From Actinokineospora diospyrosa (GTDB lineage Bacteria > Actinomycetota > Actinomycetes > Mycobacteriales > Pseudonocardiaceae), in NCBI RefSeq assembly GCF_024171925.1, contig NZ_JAMTCO010000006.1:186001-250000 (forward strand): a stretch of DNA of 64,000 bases, in the 5' to 3' direction. The stretch's first letter is position 1; the number at the start of each line of letters is the position of its first letter. The position numbers and the translations under genes were made by a program. Below are positions 46,301-54,126 of the stretch, in pieces. The notes under the pieces were generated by a model. It saw only the letters and a list, made by a program, of their open reading frames with translations. It was not told where the DNA came from and did no database searches.

Positions 46301-49300
46301 GTGCTCACCTCGACCGGTCCGGTGACGACCGACGCGGTGACGGGCGTGACCCGGCAGTCGCGGGTCCTCAACACCTACCACGGCAACGGGGCGCTGGCGA
46401 CGAGCACGTCCTCCGATGTCAACGGCACCGCGATCGCCCGGACCACCAGCTACGACTACGACGACCGCGGTCGGGTGCGCACGGTGACCGACGCCGAGGG
46501 TGGTGTCACCACCTACACCCACGACACACTGGGCAACCGCACCAAGGTGGTCGACCCCGTGGGTACGGAGTTCACCTACACCTACACACCGACCAACCAG
46601 TTGGCCACCACGGGCGTGAAGTCCTTCAGCGGTGACGGGCAACCCGCCAGGGACGTCACCCTGGAGTCCAACGCTTACGACCCCGCTGGGCGACTGGCGA
46701 CCACGACCGACGCCATGGGGCGGACCACCGCCTACCGCTACTTCGACGACGGCCTGCTCGCCACGCAGACCAGGGTCGGGTTCCGCGAGGCCAACGGGTC
46801 GACCCGCGATGTTCAGATCGCGGCGTTCGACTACGACGCGGTGGGCAACCAGACCCGGACCACCGCTGGCGGCGTGGTGGCCGAGCGGGTCTTCGACGCG
46901 GCCGGGTACCTGGTCGCCTCGGTGGGCGACCCGCAGGGCGAGCAGCGGACCACGCGCTACACCGTGGACGGGCTGGGCAACCCGGTGACTGTGACCAGCA
47001 CCGACAGCGACTCCACCACGCCCACGATCACCACCCTCGGGTACGACGCCGTCGGGCGGGAGACCACGCGGTCGGTCGTCAACGGCGCCACCACCCTGGT
47101 CACCAAGACCGTGCGGGACCAGTCGGGCCTGGTGACGGCGGTGACCGACCCGAGGGGCACCACCGGGCCCACCCCGGACCCGGCGTTCACCACCAACTAC
47201 GCCTACGACGCCGCCGGGCGGTTGACCACCGTCACCCAGCCACCCGGTTCGCTGGAGTCCAACGGCGCGGCCGCGCAGGTCGGCAGGCCGGTCACCAAGA
47301 CCGGGTACGACGTCTTCGGCGCGGCGACGTCGGTGCGCGACCCGAACGGCAACACCACCACCGCGGCCTACGACAAGCTGGGCCGCCAGACGAGCACGAC
47401 CGCGCCGGCGTACACACCGCCCGGTGGTACCGCGATCACCCCGACCACGACCACGACCTACGACGGGGCCGGGCGGACGAGCTCGGTGACCGACGCGGGC
47501 GGCGCCACCACGACGTTCGGCTACGACGTGCTCGGCAACCTGACCCTGCGCACCGACCCGGTGCGCGGCACCGACCCCGCGGGCGTGTCCACGTTCCGCT
47601 ACACCCCGTTGGGTGAACTGCTGTCCGCCACGGGTGTCACCGGTGCCACGACCACCGCGACCTACGACGACCTCGGGCGCAGGATCACCGAGACGGTCGT
47701 GGAGCGCTACCCGGCCCCGGGGCGCAACCTGACCACCACGACGGCCTACAACGACTCCGGCACCGTGAAGTCGGTCAAGACCCCGGACGGCGCCGAGACC
47801 AAGTACGCCTACAACGGCCTAGCCGAGCAGGTGAGCTCGACCAACCCGCAGAACAAGGTGACCACCTTCGCCTACGACCACCTCGGTCGCACGGTCAAGG
47901 TCACCGACCCGCTCGGGCTGTCCGTCGGCACCCAGTACGACCAGGCCGGGCGGCAGGTCGCGGTCACCCAGTCGAACGCGGCCGGGCAGGTCCTGCGCAC
48001 CACTGGCACCGGCTACGACCGGGCGGGCAACGTCACCTCGAGCACCAACGCGCTCAACGTGACGACGACGATCGCCGTCGACGCGCTCGGGCGCCTGGTC
48101 AGCGAGACCCAGCCGGTGGCCACCAACGCGAACACCAGCGTCGGCTACGGGTACGACGCGGCGGGCAACCGGACGCGGCTCACCGACGGCAACGGCAACG
48201 CCACGATCACCAAGTTCAACACCTGGAACCTGGTCGAGTCGGTCATCGAGCCGGTCACCCCGCAGCACTCGGCCGCGTCCAACCGGACCTGGACGACGAG
48301 CTACGACGTCCTGGGCAGGCCGGTGCGGCTGCTCCAGCCGGGCAACGTGGTCCGCAACCGGGTGTTCGACGTGTTCGGCAACCTGACGAACGAGACCGGC
48401 ACCGGCACCGTGGCCACCACCGCGGAGCGGGTACTCGGCTACGACCTCGCCGGTCGACTGACCTCCGCGAAGTCCGGGTCCGGCACGAACAACTACACCT
48501 ACGACGACCGGGGCAACCTGCTCAGCATGGCGGGCCCGTCCGGCAACGCCACCTACGCCTACGACGACAACGGCAGGCTGACCAGCCGCGCGGACGCGGC
48601 GGGGACGGCCACCTTCACCTACACCTCAGCGGGCCGGTTGCTCTCCGCCGCCGACCCGAGGACCGGTGCCACCGCCACCTACGGCTACGACGACGCGGGC
48701 CGGTCGACCTCGGTCGGCTACGGCTCGGGCAACGGGTCGCGGGCCTACGCCTGGGACGACCTCAACCGCCTGGTGAGCGACAAGGTGAAGAACCCGGCGG
48801 GTACCGACACCGCGACGATCACCTACGGCTACGACGTCGCGGACCGGCTGACCAGCAAGGCCACCACCGGCACCGCGGGCGCGGCGAGCAACACCTACGG
48901 CTACGACCTGGCCGGCCGGCTCACGACCTGGACCAACGGCGCCACCACGACCGGCTACACCTGGGACAACGCGGGCAACCGGCTCACCGCGGGCGCGGTC
49001 TCCTACACCTACAACCAGCGCAACCGCCTGGTCACGGCCGGGAGCACCACCTACGACTTCACCGCGCGCGGGGCGCTTGAGGGCACGACGACCGGTGGGG
49101 TCACCACCACCTACCGCTTCGACGCCTTCGACCGGCTGGCCATCGACGGCAGCCGGACCTACGCCTACGACAGCCTCGATCGGCTGATCAAGCCGGGCAT
49201 GTCCTACAGCGACCTCGGCAACGACCTGGCGGCCGACGGGACGGCCACCTACAGCAGGTTGCCGAACGGGGACCTGCTCGGTCTGTCCCAGGGGGCGGCC

Positions 49301-50836
49301 AGCGGTCTCGCGCTCACCGACCAGCACGACGACCTCGTGGCGACCTACTCCGCCGCCGGGGCGATCGTCGACTCCACCGCCTACAACCCGTTCGGTGAGG
49401 TGTTGGCCAGGACCGGGTCGGCCCACCCGCTCGGCTTCCAGTCCGGGTGGACCGACGACGTGACCGGCCGGGTCAACATGGCCGCGCGCTGGTACAACCC
49501 CGCCACCGCGACCTTCTACAGCCGCGACGACATCGCGGGTGCGGGCGGTCCTGGCGTGGCGGGCCACAACCGCTTCGCCTACGGCGCGGCCTCGCCGATG
49601 AACTACAACGACCCCGATGGCCACCTCGCTCAGGCGGTGTGTGTCGCCCCGACGCTGGCCACGGCGGCCGCGCCGCCCGTGGCGGTGGCGGTTGGCGCAA
49701 CCTGCGTCGTGGGTACCACCCTTCTGGAGGTCGCGGCCTGGGCGGGCGTGGCGACGGTAGGTACGGGGATCTCCTACCTCGCTGACTCGGCCATCAACGG
49801 GACCACGGGCTCCTTCAGGAACAGGTTGAACGTGCGCCCGCGGTTCGGATCAGACCGACCCGACGAGGTCATCAACTGCCGCTCGCTCGGGGGATGTGGC
49901 GGCAGTGTCGGACCGCGCACCCCACCGGCGCCGATCGGCACCCAGGCCAAGCCCGGCGGCGGTGGTGCCGGGGGCGGCCCGAAGGGCCCGAGGGGGCCGG
50001 GTGGCAACGTGCGCGTCACGACGCGGAACGGCAACCCGGGTGGTGGCGGTGGTGGCCCGACCGCGGCCGCGCTCGCAGCCGCAGCGGCGGCTGCCATGGC
50101 CGCCAAGGTGCTGGAGAAGGCGCTGACCCCGACGCCCAAGCCGCCGTCCGGTCCCACGCTCGCGCCCGACGTGCAGAAGCTGATCGCCGACGCGGGCACG
50201 ATCCTGGCCTCGGTGGTCACCGGGCAGACCATCCAGCAGACCGCACTGGCCGACCGGGACGACCGCCCCATCCCTTCACCCGACCCGGGCTCTGACCCCC
50301 GCGGGCCGGGCGGCACCGGTACCGACGAGGACGAGGACGACGGGTGCCGGGAGAACTGGCAGCAGTACGGCGAGCGGCAGCAGGTCACCTACAACGGCCG
50401 CCGCGCGCTGCGGGCCACCTGGGCGGCGGCCTGCGTGGTCTCGACGAACAGCGAGGAGCGGCCCGTACTGGGGTTCGCCCTGCCGGGGCAGAAGAGCGAC
50501 ACGGGCATGGCCCGGTGCCACCTGATCGCGCACTCGTTGAACGGTTCGAGTAGCGACCGGCGGAACTTCGTCCCCTGCTACCAGGACAAGACCAACAACG
50601 CGTGGATGTGGCACGGGGTGGAGAAGATCATCGGCCAACAGGTCGAGGCCAAGAACCCGGTGCACATGATCGTCGCCCCGGTGTACGACGAGTTCAACAC
50701 CATGGTGCCGTACGCGATCAAGTTCTACGCGCGAGGTAATAACGGTTGGCTGTGTCATGGCACAATCCCCAACATGTCGAACTTCCACGTGGAGTTGCTC
50801 GAGGTGAAGTTCGAAGACAGCTGCAAGGGGTCTTGA
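40316..50836 (+). CDS. giant secreted RHS/YD-repeat polymorphic toxin with C-terminal DNA/RNA non-specific nuclease
   Basis: About 3506 residues. A long signal region (NARGLAVVSITAIALTAQSLPW, then VASAAAAAPAG) leads to an adhesive N-terminal half. Three LamG/concanavalin-like domains follow, marked by FELWFKATGSAGGVLIGG (~1085), VEMWFRTSTTTGGVLLGE (~1375) and VDLWFQSSSVAGGVLLGA (~1600). About 40 YD repeats (YDxxGRLTxxTxxxG) run to the RHS core GRVNMAARWYNPATATFYSRDD, ending NDPDGH. A hydrophobic stretch and Gly/Pro linkers then precede the toxin: the last ~165 residues carry GMARCHLIAHSLNGS and DRRNFVPCYQDKTN, the His/Asn motifs of NUC1-type nucleases (Endonuclease_NS_2-like). ATG 40316 is preferred over 40244, which would leave 33 bases to the divergent lipoprotein start. 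Two immunity genes follow directly. Confidence 0.9.
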   Translation: MPRTVLMSDCRYWGAALSGRLSARVNARGLAVVSITAIALTAQSLPWVPVPVASAAAAAPAGKPTGRLPVQAQGSADGKPTSAPSEATKAAVTGTKKAIGTGVGQLPVDSDELPPQPAVEQPKTQVRAGAKPTTGTKSFDPRFSRELENLRDARTRVYANPDGTRTAQVSTLPEFYKASNGSWQPIDGNLVEDGAVLRNKAGAVGHRFAKRADAAALAEYRISDTVSVGFGVTGAKPSSGTKDADQVTYPDVRQAADLEFQSTATGIKETIVLKGADAPTEWVFPLDLRGLTARLDNGSVSLVDGAGAVRATIPRGFMEDSAFPQAGTGVNSDKVTYALDSQGGKTVLRVSVDKAWVTDPARVFPIRVDPSVVDVQADASTFVQTGFTTPHHTMAEVRTGTWDGGSNKAATYLNFGSVSSQLAGQYVVGAELWLANIHSFSCSPRDVRVHQVTQPWSANQIAGFPGPGYGAQVGSANFAYAYSGAGSACPNTAWVPIPLNQTGRDLVNSWTHGAANYGLTVRSSETDSYAWKKFASRNSANPPKLAVTYSPYWATYQVPQSMSVPVSSTQDGVMPITVTNWGRDVWTPGNNYQLTYHLYNSSGVEQPQSMTYHVAVPHNVGYGQSATIQMPIKKLAPGNWTIQFDMDLYGTTMFAWQGVPTSGTVALTIGDQYPIITGLSPEHYSSLGTLTPTLTLKGYDPDNYPSLGTAGRFVISDLAGTTVADSGWVGDGTNSGFSGTVNWTVPAGVLKWSQVYRWSASIGSWGNNGPMVGGYTFTTAVPQPAVLYRGGAATLESDKGFDPLTRNYTTVATDAAVKSVGPDLSVVRTYNSLDSRNLAFGKGWASRFDSAVLPDSDGSGNLVVYYPDGQQVRFGRNSDGTFAPPPGRFATMTPVSGGGWRLIDKANLVYTFTAAGKLATITDGHARSITLTYDGSNKLTTVTNSAGGRALRFTWTGNHIATITTDPVTSGGTGLVWTYTYDGDALTKVCDPTAVCTTYENNPGPEYYDRVIKTVYKGGYWTLADAGGSSAVNEIPGGSAAAAANVTAASDNPFGLAGVNSASFNGTTSVLTVPSQAVRFDDPATTTHRFELWFKATGSAGGVLIGGSTSAHGAAGATSAFQTTYVGTDGKLYVTPAGSGSLITGPVVTDGKWHLLTLGLNKSANNAVYVDGVKIGTTTGALPAGAATATVFVGAGPISGSWPAKPVDPWAHFSGSLAHLSTNRDVSWSEVGTNFGYGSTTRLRSILDGTGHRLAQVYYVDGTGKAARVVDRNGGTWQLSSPLGNGMYEWDPWGKPDSNGYEISQLAVDSGWFQSAGEGARGEAWPGRLLHIGGPVQTTVTGPMGDLGLRFDGLNHGAAFSTASEVAGASTATVEMWFRTSTTTGGVLLGEYTSIPEGGLRDDDTPLIYVGSDGKLYGHFNNGQVAGIVTPNAVNDGQWHHLVLTADGAGQAMYLDAALVGTLAGSISSDATHVEVAIGTFDARPWPARPASGFSFLAVDVAHLISYRSALPAARVSAHYAARGSLTSFRGAVYPDVPHQWRLFNDVDEPKLDPALGGATLVNVPLDQNPFITDGGGSGSFNGSTSHAVLPPYHLLGRGKYSVDLWFQSSSVAGGVLLGAGNKNPAESGTPTGRPLLYIGTDGKLYGGLAPTGVDPMRSTAPVNDGQWHHAAITSDGTSQVLYLDGKAVGHRSGSAAIGDRVIQAGVGWLADEAWPSEPADSWGHFNGTISYLNFYPRALTSSQVLTHVREGYAKSYSVTVVDPAGRKIVYGFDHDRGDRLAYKVDAKGAAQHYEYDAGGFLAKVTDANGNATNTGYDAQGNLVSQSTCRAQTQCNTAYYGYYANPADPADPRNGLLLTSRDARSANKDDTTYLTTYTYTAEGELASVRTPSTDDVPDGRASTNLYTAGTEAAPAGTGGGTQPKGLLASTTDPAGGVTSFAYNRFGDLVSATDPAGKITRYTYDGLGRPVTTEVVSSALPGGASTSSTTYDGASRVLTSTGPVTTDAVTGVTRQSRVLNTYHGNGALATSTSSDVNGTAIARTTSYDYDDRGRVRTVTDAEGGVTTYTHDTLGNRTKVVDPVGTEFTYTYTPTNQLATTGVKSFSGDGQPARDVTLESNAYDPAGRLATTTDAMGRTTAYRYFDDGLLATQTRVGFREANGSTRDVQIAAFDYDAVGNQTRTTAGGVVAERVFDAAGYLVASVGDPQGEQRTTRYTVDGLGNPVTVTSTDSDSTTPTITTLGYDAVGRETTRSVVNGATTLVTKTVRDQSGLVTAVTDPRGTTGPTPDPAFTTNYAYDAAGRLTTVTQPPGSLESNGAAAQVGRPVTKTGYDVFGAATSVRDPNGNTTTAAYDKLGRQTSTTAPAYTPPGGTAITPTTTTTYDGAGRTSSVTDAGGATTTFGYDVLGNLTLRTDPVRGTDPAGVSTFRYTPLGELLSATGVTGATTTATYDDLGRRITETVVERYPAPGRNLTTTTAYNDSGTVKSVKTPDGAETKYAYNGLAEQVSSTNPQNKVTTFAYDHLGRTVKVTDPLGLSVGTQYDQAGRQVAVTQSNAAGQVLRTTGTGYDRAGNVTSSTNALNVTTTIAVDALGRLVSETQPVATNANTSVGYGYDAAGNRTRLTDGNGNATITKFNTWNLVESVIEPVTPQHSAASNRTWTTSYDVLGRPVRLLQPGNVVRNRVFDVFGNLTNETGTGTVATTAERVLGYDLAGRLTSAKSGSGTNNYTYDDRGNLLSMAGPSGNATYAYDDNGRLTSRADAAGTATFTYTSAGRLLSAADPRTGATATYGYDDAGRSTSVGYGSGNGSRAYAWDDLNRLVSDKVKNPAGTDTATITYGYDVADRLTSKATTGTAGAASNTYGYDLAGRLTTWTNGATTTGYTWDNAGNRLTAGAVSYTYNQRNRLVTAGSTTYDFTARGALEGTTTGGVTTTYRFDAFDRLAIDGSRTYAYDSLDRLIKPGMSYSDLGNDLAADGTATYSRLPNGDLLGLSQGAASGLALTDQHDDLVATYSAAGAIVDSTAYNPFGEVLARTGSAHPLGFQSGWTDDVTGRVNMAARWYNPATATFYSRDDIAGAGGPGVAGHNRFAYGAASPMNYNDPDGHLAQAVCVAPTLATAAAPPVAVAVGATCVVGTTLLEVAAWAGVATVGTGISYLADSAINGTTGSFRNRLNVRPRFGSDRPDEVINCRSLGGCGGSVGPRTPPAPIGTQAKPGGGGAGGGPKGPRGPGGNVRVTTRNGNPGGGGGGPTAAALAAAAAAAMAAKVLEKALTPTPKPPSGPTLAPDVQKLIADAGTILASVVTGQTIQQTALADRDDRPIPSPDPGSDPRGPGGTGTDEDEDDGCRENWQQYGERQQVTYNGRRALRATWAAACVVSTNSEERPVLGFALPGQKSDTGMARCHLIAHSLNGSSSDRRNFVPCYQDKTNNAWMWHGVEKIIGQQVEAKNPVHMIVAPVYDEFNTMVPYAIKFYARGNNGWLCHGTIPNMSNFHVELLEVKFEDSCKGS

Positions 50837-51363
50837 TGACAGCCGTCGATGACCTCGCCCGACTCGTTGGCTGGTCCAGCACCCCGAAGATGGTGCCGGA
50901 CTGGTCAGTGACCGAGCGGTTGCTCGGGTTCGCACTACCCGATGACTACAAGCGGCTGCTGGAAGTGTTGCCGGTCGGTGAGTACGGGGGCACCTTCCTG
51001 GTGCAGCCGCCGACCGTGACCGGTCGGGAGGGGGACCTCGCGGCGTTGTTCGAGGAAGTCTTGGAGGTCCTGGACTCGCTCGACAACGTCCCGTATCCGA
51101 TCCACCCGGACGTGCCAGGCCTGCTGCCGTGGGCGGAGGGTTTGGACGGCGACGTGGGGGAGCTGTTCTGGCTGACCGGTGACCCCGACCCGAACCGGTG
51201 GCCCGTGCTGGTGTCCGACCTCAACCACATGCGTTGGGAGCAGTTCGACGGAGGCGCCGTCGAGGTACTGACCGCGTTCCTCTCCGGACGGTTGCCCAGC
51301 GAGATCCTGCCCGCGGAACCGCTTCTGCCGCTGTATGAGTCGCTCCAAGACTTGCCCGACTAA
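50836..51363 (+). CDS. SUKH (SMI1/KNR4) family immunity protein 1
   Basis: A 175-residue cytosolic protein expected to neutralise the RHS nuclease. SUKH features are LLGFALPDDYKRLLEVLPVG near the N-terminus, LLPWAEGLDGDVGELFWLTG with the conserved Gly-Asp/Trp region, and a C-terminal helix FDGGAVEVLTAFLSG. ATG 50836 overlaps the toxin stop (TGATG), so toxin and immunity are translationally coupled. AAGGGG lies upstream. This placement is the standard toxin-immunity order. Confidence 0.88.
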   Translation: MTAVDDLARLVGWSSTPKMVPDWSVTERLLGFALPDDYKRLLEVLPVGEYGGTFLVQPPTVTGREGDLAALFEEVLEVLDSLDNVPYPIHPDVPGLLPWAEGLDGDVGELFWLTGDPDPNRWPVLVSDLNHMRWEQFDGGAVEVLTAFLSGRLPSEILPAEPLLPLYESLQDLPD

Positions 51364-51372
51364 GGCAGGCCG

Positions 51373-51999
51373 ATGGGAGCGATCGATGACCTCGTGCGGG
51401 TGACCGGCTGGACAGGACAGTCCTACGCGGCCACCGACTGGGACGTGGTCGAGCAGCGGCTCGGCATCGCGCTGCCTGCGGACTACAAGCTGTTGCACGA
51501 GGTGTACCCGCCGGGCAGCTTTCATGGCCCAAACAGTGATTCGATCATCGTCCAGCCGCCGTACCGGGTGGCGGGTGTCGTGGACCACACCTGGCAGTTC
51601 AGGGCAGAGTTGGGCGAGTTGCGCGACTGGCGCGATCAGCACCCGGACGACGTCCCGGACGCGGTGTACCCGGAGCGGGATGGGTTGTTGCCGTGGGCGC
51701 GGTCGGGTAGGCCGCTGCTGCTGTGGGACCCCGCCGACTGGTCCGTTGTCGTGTCCAACGGCGGCATCTGGCGACTGGAGGACGACGACCCCGTGCTGGA
51801 GCGGTTCGCCATGGGCGCGGTTGAATTCCTGGTGGGGGTCGTGACCGGGGAGGTCTCCAGCCGGGACATCAACCCCGGCCCTCATGAACCACGATCCGTG
51901 TCGGTGCCCGCTTTCCGCCCGTTTCCGCAGGCCGAGTGGGACCGCATCAGCGTGGCCGCCGGGCCGTCCTTGCGCCACGTGCGGTTGCCGCGGGACTGA
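51373..51999 (+). CDS. SUKH family immunity protein 2
   Basis: A 208-residue paralogue of the preceding gene, 9 bases downstream. Shared blocks are DDLVRVTGW, WDVVEQRLGIALPADYKLLHEVYPPG, DGLLPWARSGRPLLLW and MGAVEFLVGVVTGEV. It carries a longer C-terminal tail (VPAFRPFPQAEWDRI). Tandem SUKH genes behind one toxin may protect against variant toxins from relatives, or form a heteromeric inhibitor. AAGGCAGG precedes ATG. Confidence 0.86.
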   Translation: MGAIDDLVRVTGWTGQSYAATDWDVVEQRLGIALPADYKLLHEVYPPGSFHGPNSDSIIVQPPYRVAGVVDHTWQFRAELGELRDWRDQHPDDVPDAVYPERDGLLPWARSGRPLLLWDPADWSVVVSNGGIWRLEDDDPVLERFAMGAVEFLVGVVTGEVSSRDINPGPHEPRSVSVPAFRPFPQAEWDRISVAAGPSLRHVRLPRD

Positions 52000-52043
52000 C
52001 GCGGCAACCCAGCGCGGTAAGACAGTCCTGTTGGGACACGCGG

Positions 52044-54110
52044 CTATGCCGGGACGAGGGCTTGGCAGCGGGCGAGGGCCTCGGCGACGTCTTCGTCTTC
52101 TGGGTCGGCTTGGTGGGCGGAGAGGAGGTCGGCGACCGCTAGAGCTGGGCGGTTGGCGGACTCGTGGAGGTATGCGCGGTTGTAGAGCAGCGCGGGGTCG
52201 TCGGGGGTGAGGGCTAGGGCGGCGTCGAGGTCGGCTAGGGCTTGGTCGGGGTCGCCTAGGGCGTCGGCGGTGGCGGCGCGGCCTGCGAGAGCTGCTACGA
52301 GAGTGGGGTCGGCGGTGAGTGCGCGGTTGAAGGCGGCTCTGGCCTCAACGTGCTCATCTAGGGCGCTGTGGACCTGGCCCAGGACGGCGTGGAGGTGGGC
52401 GTTGTCCGGGGCGTAGCGAAGGCCTTGCTCGGCGTCGGTGCGGGCGGCGGTGAGGTTGCCTAGGTCCAGGTGCAGACCCGCGCGGTTGACCAGGGCGTCG
52501 ACCATGTCGGGTTCGAGGGTGAGGGTGTAGCTGAGCCCGGCCAGGGCGGCCTCGTCGTCGCCGCGGCGGAGGAGTAGTTCGGCGCGGTTGTACTGGGCCT
52601 CGGGGAACGGGGGACCGAGGCGGATGGCGGTCTCGTAGTCGGCCATGGCCTCGTCGTCGCGGCCCAGGCGCTGGTTGAGGTTGCCGCGGTCGAAGTGGTA
52701 GTCGGGGTAGTTGGGGTCGCGGGCGATGACCTCGTCGTAGCAGGCCAGGGCCTCGTCGAGGCGGCCGAGGCCGGTGAGCACCTGGGCCTGGTTGTGCACC
52801 AGGACCGAGCGGTGCAGGGCGTGCTCGTCGGCGCCGAGTTCGGCGTCCATCTCCGCGATGCCCTCGGTCACCAACCGCAGCGCCTCCTGCGGGTTGCCCA
52901 TGTGGGCCTCGACGAGGGCGAGGCCGTTGCGCTGGAAGACGGTGTTGAACACCCGGTCCGCGCCGGTGTAGCAGAGCCGGGCCAGGGCGACGGCCTGGTT
53001 GATCAGCCCCTTGGCGCGCACGTGGTCGCGGTCCTGCTCGGCGTGGTGTCGCGTGTAGAGCATGCCGACCGCGTAGCAGGCCTGCAGGTGGACGCCTGGG
53101 TCCTGGGTCTCGGCGAGGATTTCGGTGTAGAGCGCCTCGGCCTCGCGCGGACGGTTGAGCGCGGCGAGGGAGGTGGTCATCTTGGTGGTGAAGACCCACC
53201 AGCGGGCCAGGTCGGAGACGTCGACGACGGTGCGGCCGCGCTGTCCCAACTCGATGGTCGCGTGGTAGTAACCCATGTCCAGGCAGTGGTTCAGCGCGTG
53301 CGCGAGTGCGTCCGCCCCCTTCACGGCCGGGTCCGACCCGTGTTGGCGGTGGTATGGGATCGCGCCAAGGGTCAGCGAGAACTCACCGCGTGCCGCCAGT
53401 TCCTCCGCCCGCCGGTCGTGCAGTTCGGCGCGCTCGGCAGGCGAGAGCCGCTCGTAAGCCGCCACCAACCCGGGATCGTCGGAAACGCAGTCCGCGGCGA
53501 CGAACAGACGAGCATCCACAGTGGACTCTAAGCGCGGCGCGGTCACCTCGTGGAAAGTGGTGTGCTCGGCCAGATCCGCGGCGAGAGGTTCACCCGGGGG
53601 CTCACCGGTGTCGCAGACGACCACGGTCAACACCGCGGGATCGGTTCGGCGCAGCAGGGCGGAGAGGAACTCGAGATCGGTCCGGTCGGCCTCGGCCGCG
53701 AGCACGACCAGCGACCTGGGGGCGGATCCCGCCAGGTGGGCGTGCAGGAACTCGACGATCCCGTGCGCCATCCGCTGCGTGCGCAACCGCGAGTAGAACC
53801 TGGTGCGCTCCTTGGGAACGGCGAGCGAGGTCAGCGTCTCCCGGGCGCCGGTGACGGTCTCGCGCAGCTCGGGCGCGGCCGAGAACAGCTCGATCTCGTG
53901 TCTGCGCACCAGGTCCGGATCCGCGTGCGGGACGACGGCCCGCAACATGGTCCCCGTGGCCGTGTAGGGGCCGCGCAGCCTGCGGTGCGCGTCCACGGGC
54001 TCGGTCAGCGCGGGTGCCAGGGTCGGGAGGTGCTCGGCTAGCAGGGCGGGCAGGGCAGCGGGCTCGACCCGGTGGGGGAGCCGGACCCAGTGGTGGCCGG
54101 GAGCGGACAT
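52044..54110 (-). CDS. TPR protein with NTPase-like N-terminal domain lacking a P-loop
   Basis: A 688-residue soluble protein. Residues about 90-260 resemble the distal half of an AAA/STAND NTPase: RFYSRLRTQRMAHGIVEFLHAHL, SLVVLAAEADRTDLEFLSALLRRTDPAVLTVVV, but no Walker A precedes. From about 430 on there are at least six canonical TPRs (ALACYDEVIARDPNYPDYHFDRGNLNQRLGRDDEA and so on). ATG 54110 with TTGGAGG upstream is chosen over a TTG at 54122. It lies 16 bases after the M50 gene, so the three-gene unit peptide-M50-TPR is likely one operon. Possible peptide-binding adaptor; the exact function is unknown. Confidence 0.78.
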   Translation of the reverse strand: MSAPGHHWVRLPHRVEPAALPALLAEHLPTLAPALTEPVDAHRRLRGPYTATGTMLRAVVPHADPDLVRRHEIELFSAAPELRETVTGARETLTSLAVPKERTRFYSRLRTQRMAHGIVEFLHAHLAGSAPRSLVVLAAEADRTDLEFLSALLRRTDPAVLTVVVCDTGEPPGEPLAADLAEHTTFHEVTAPRLESTVDARLFVAADCVSDDPGLVAAYERLSPAERAELHDRRAEELAARGEFSLTLGAIPYHRQHGSDPAVKGADALAHALNHCLDMGYYHATIELGQRGRTVVDVSDLARWWVFTTKMTTSLAALNRPREAEALYTEILAETQDPGVHLQACYAVGMLYTRHHAEQDRDHVRAKGLINQAVALARLCYTGADRVFNTVFQRNGLALVEAHMGNPQEALRLVTEGIAEMDAELGADEHALHRSVLVHNQAQVLTGLGRLDEALACYDEVIARDPNYPDYHFDRGNLNQRLGRDDEAMADYETAIRLGPPFPEAQYNRAELLLRRGDDEAALAGLSYTLTLEPDMVDALVNRAGLHLDLGNLTAARTDAEQGLRYAPDNAHLHAVLGQVHSALDEHVEARAAFNRALTADPTLVAALAGRAATADALGDPDQALADLDAALALTPDDPALLYNRAYLHESANRPALAVADLLSAHQADPEDEDVAEALARCQALVPA

Positions 54111-54126
54111 CGTTGCCTCCAAGGGG

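Noticed and set aside
40631-46642. 2003-codon minus-strand open frame antisense to the RHS gene
   Set aside because: It is a shadow of the repetitive, very GC-rich YD-repeat coding strand; composition is Arg/Val/Gly-rich with no domain motif or ribosome binding site.
45600-49300. Possible CRISPR-like or satellite repeat array
   Set aside because: The regularity comes from protein YD repeats; unit lengths vary and DNA copies diverge strongly.
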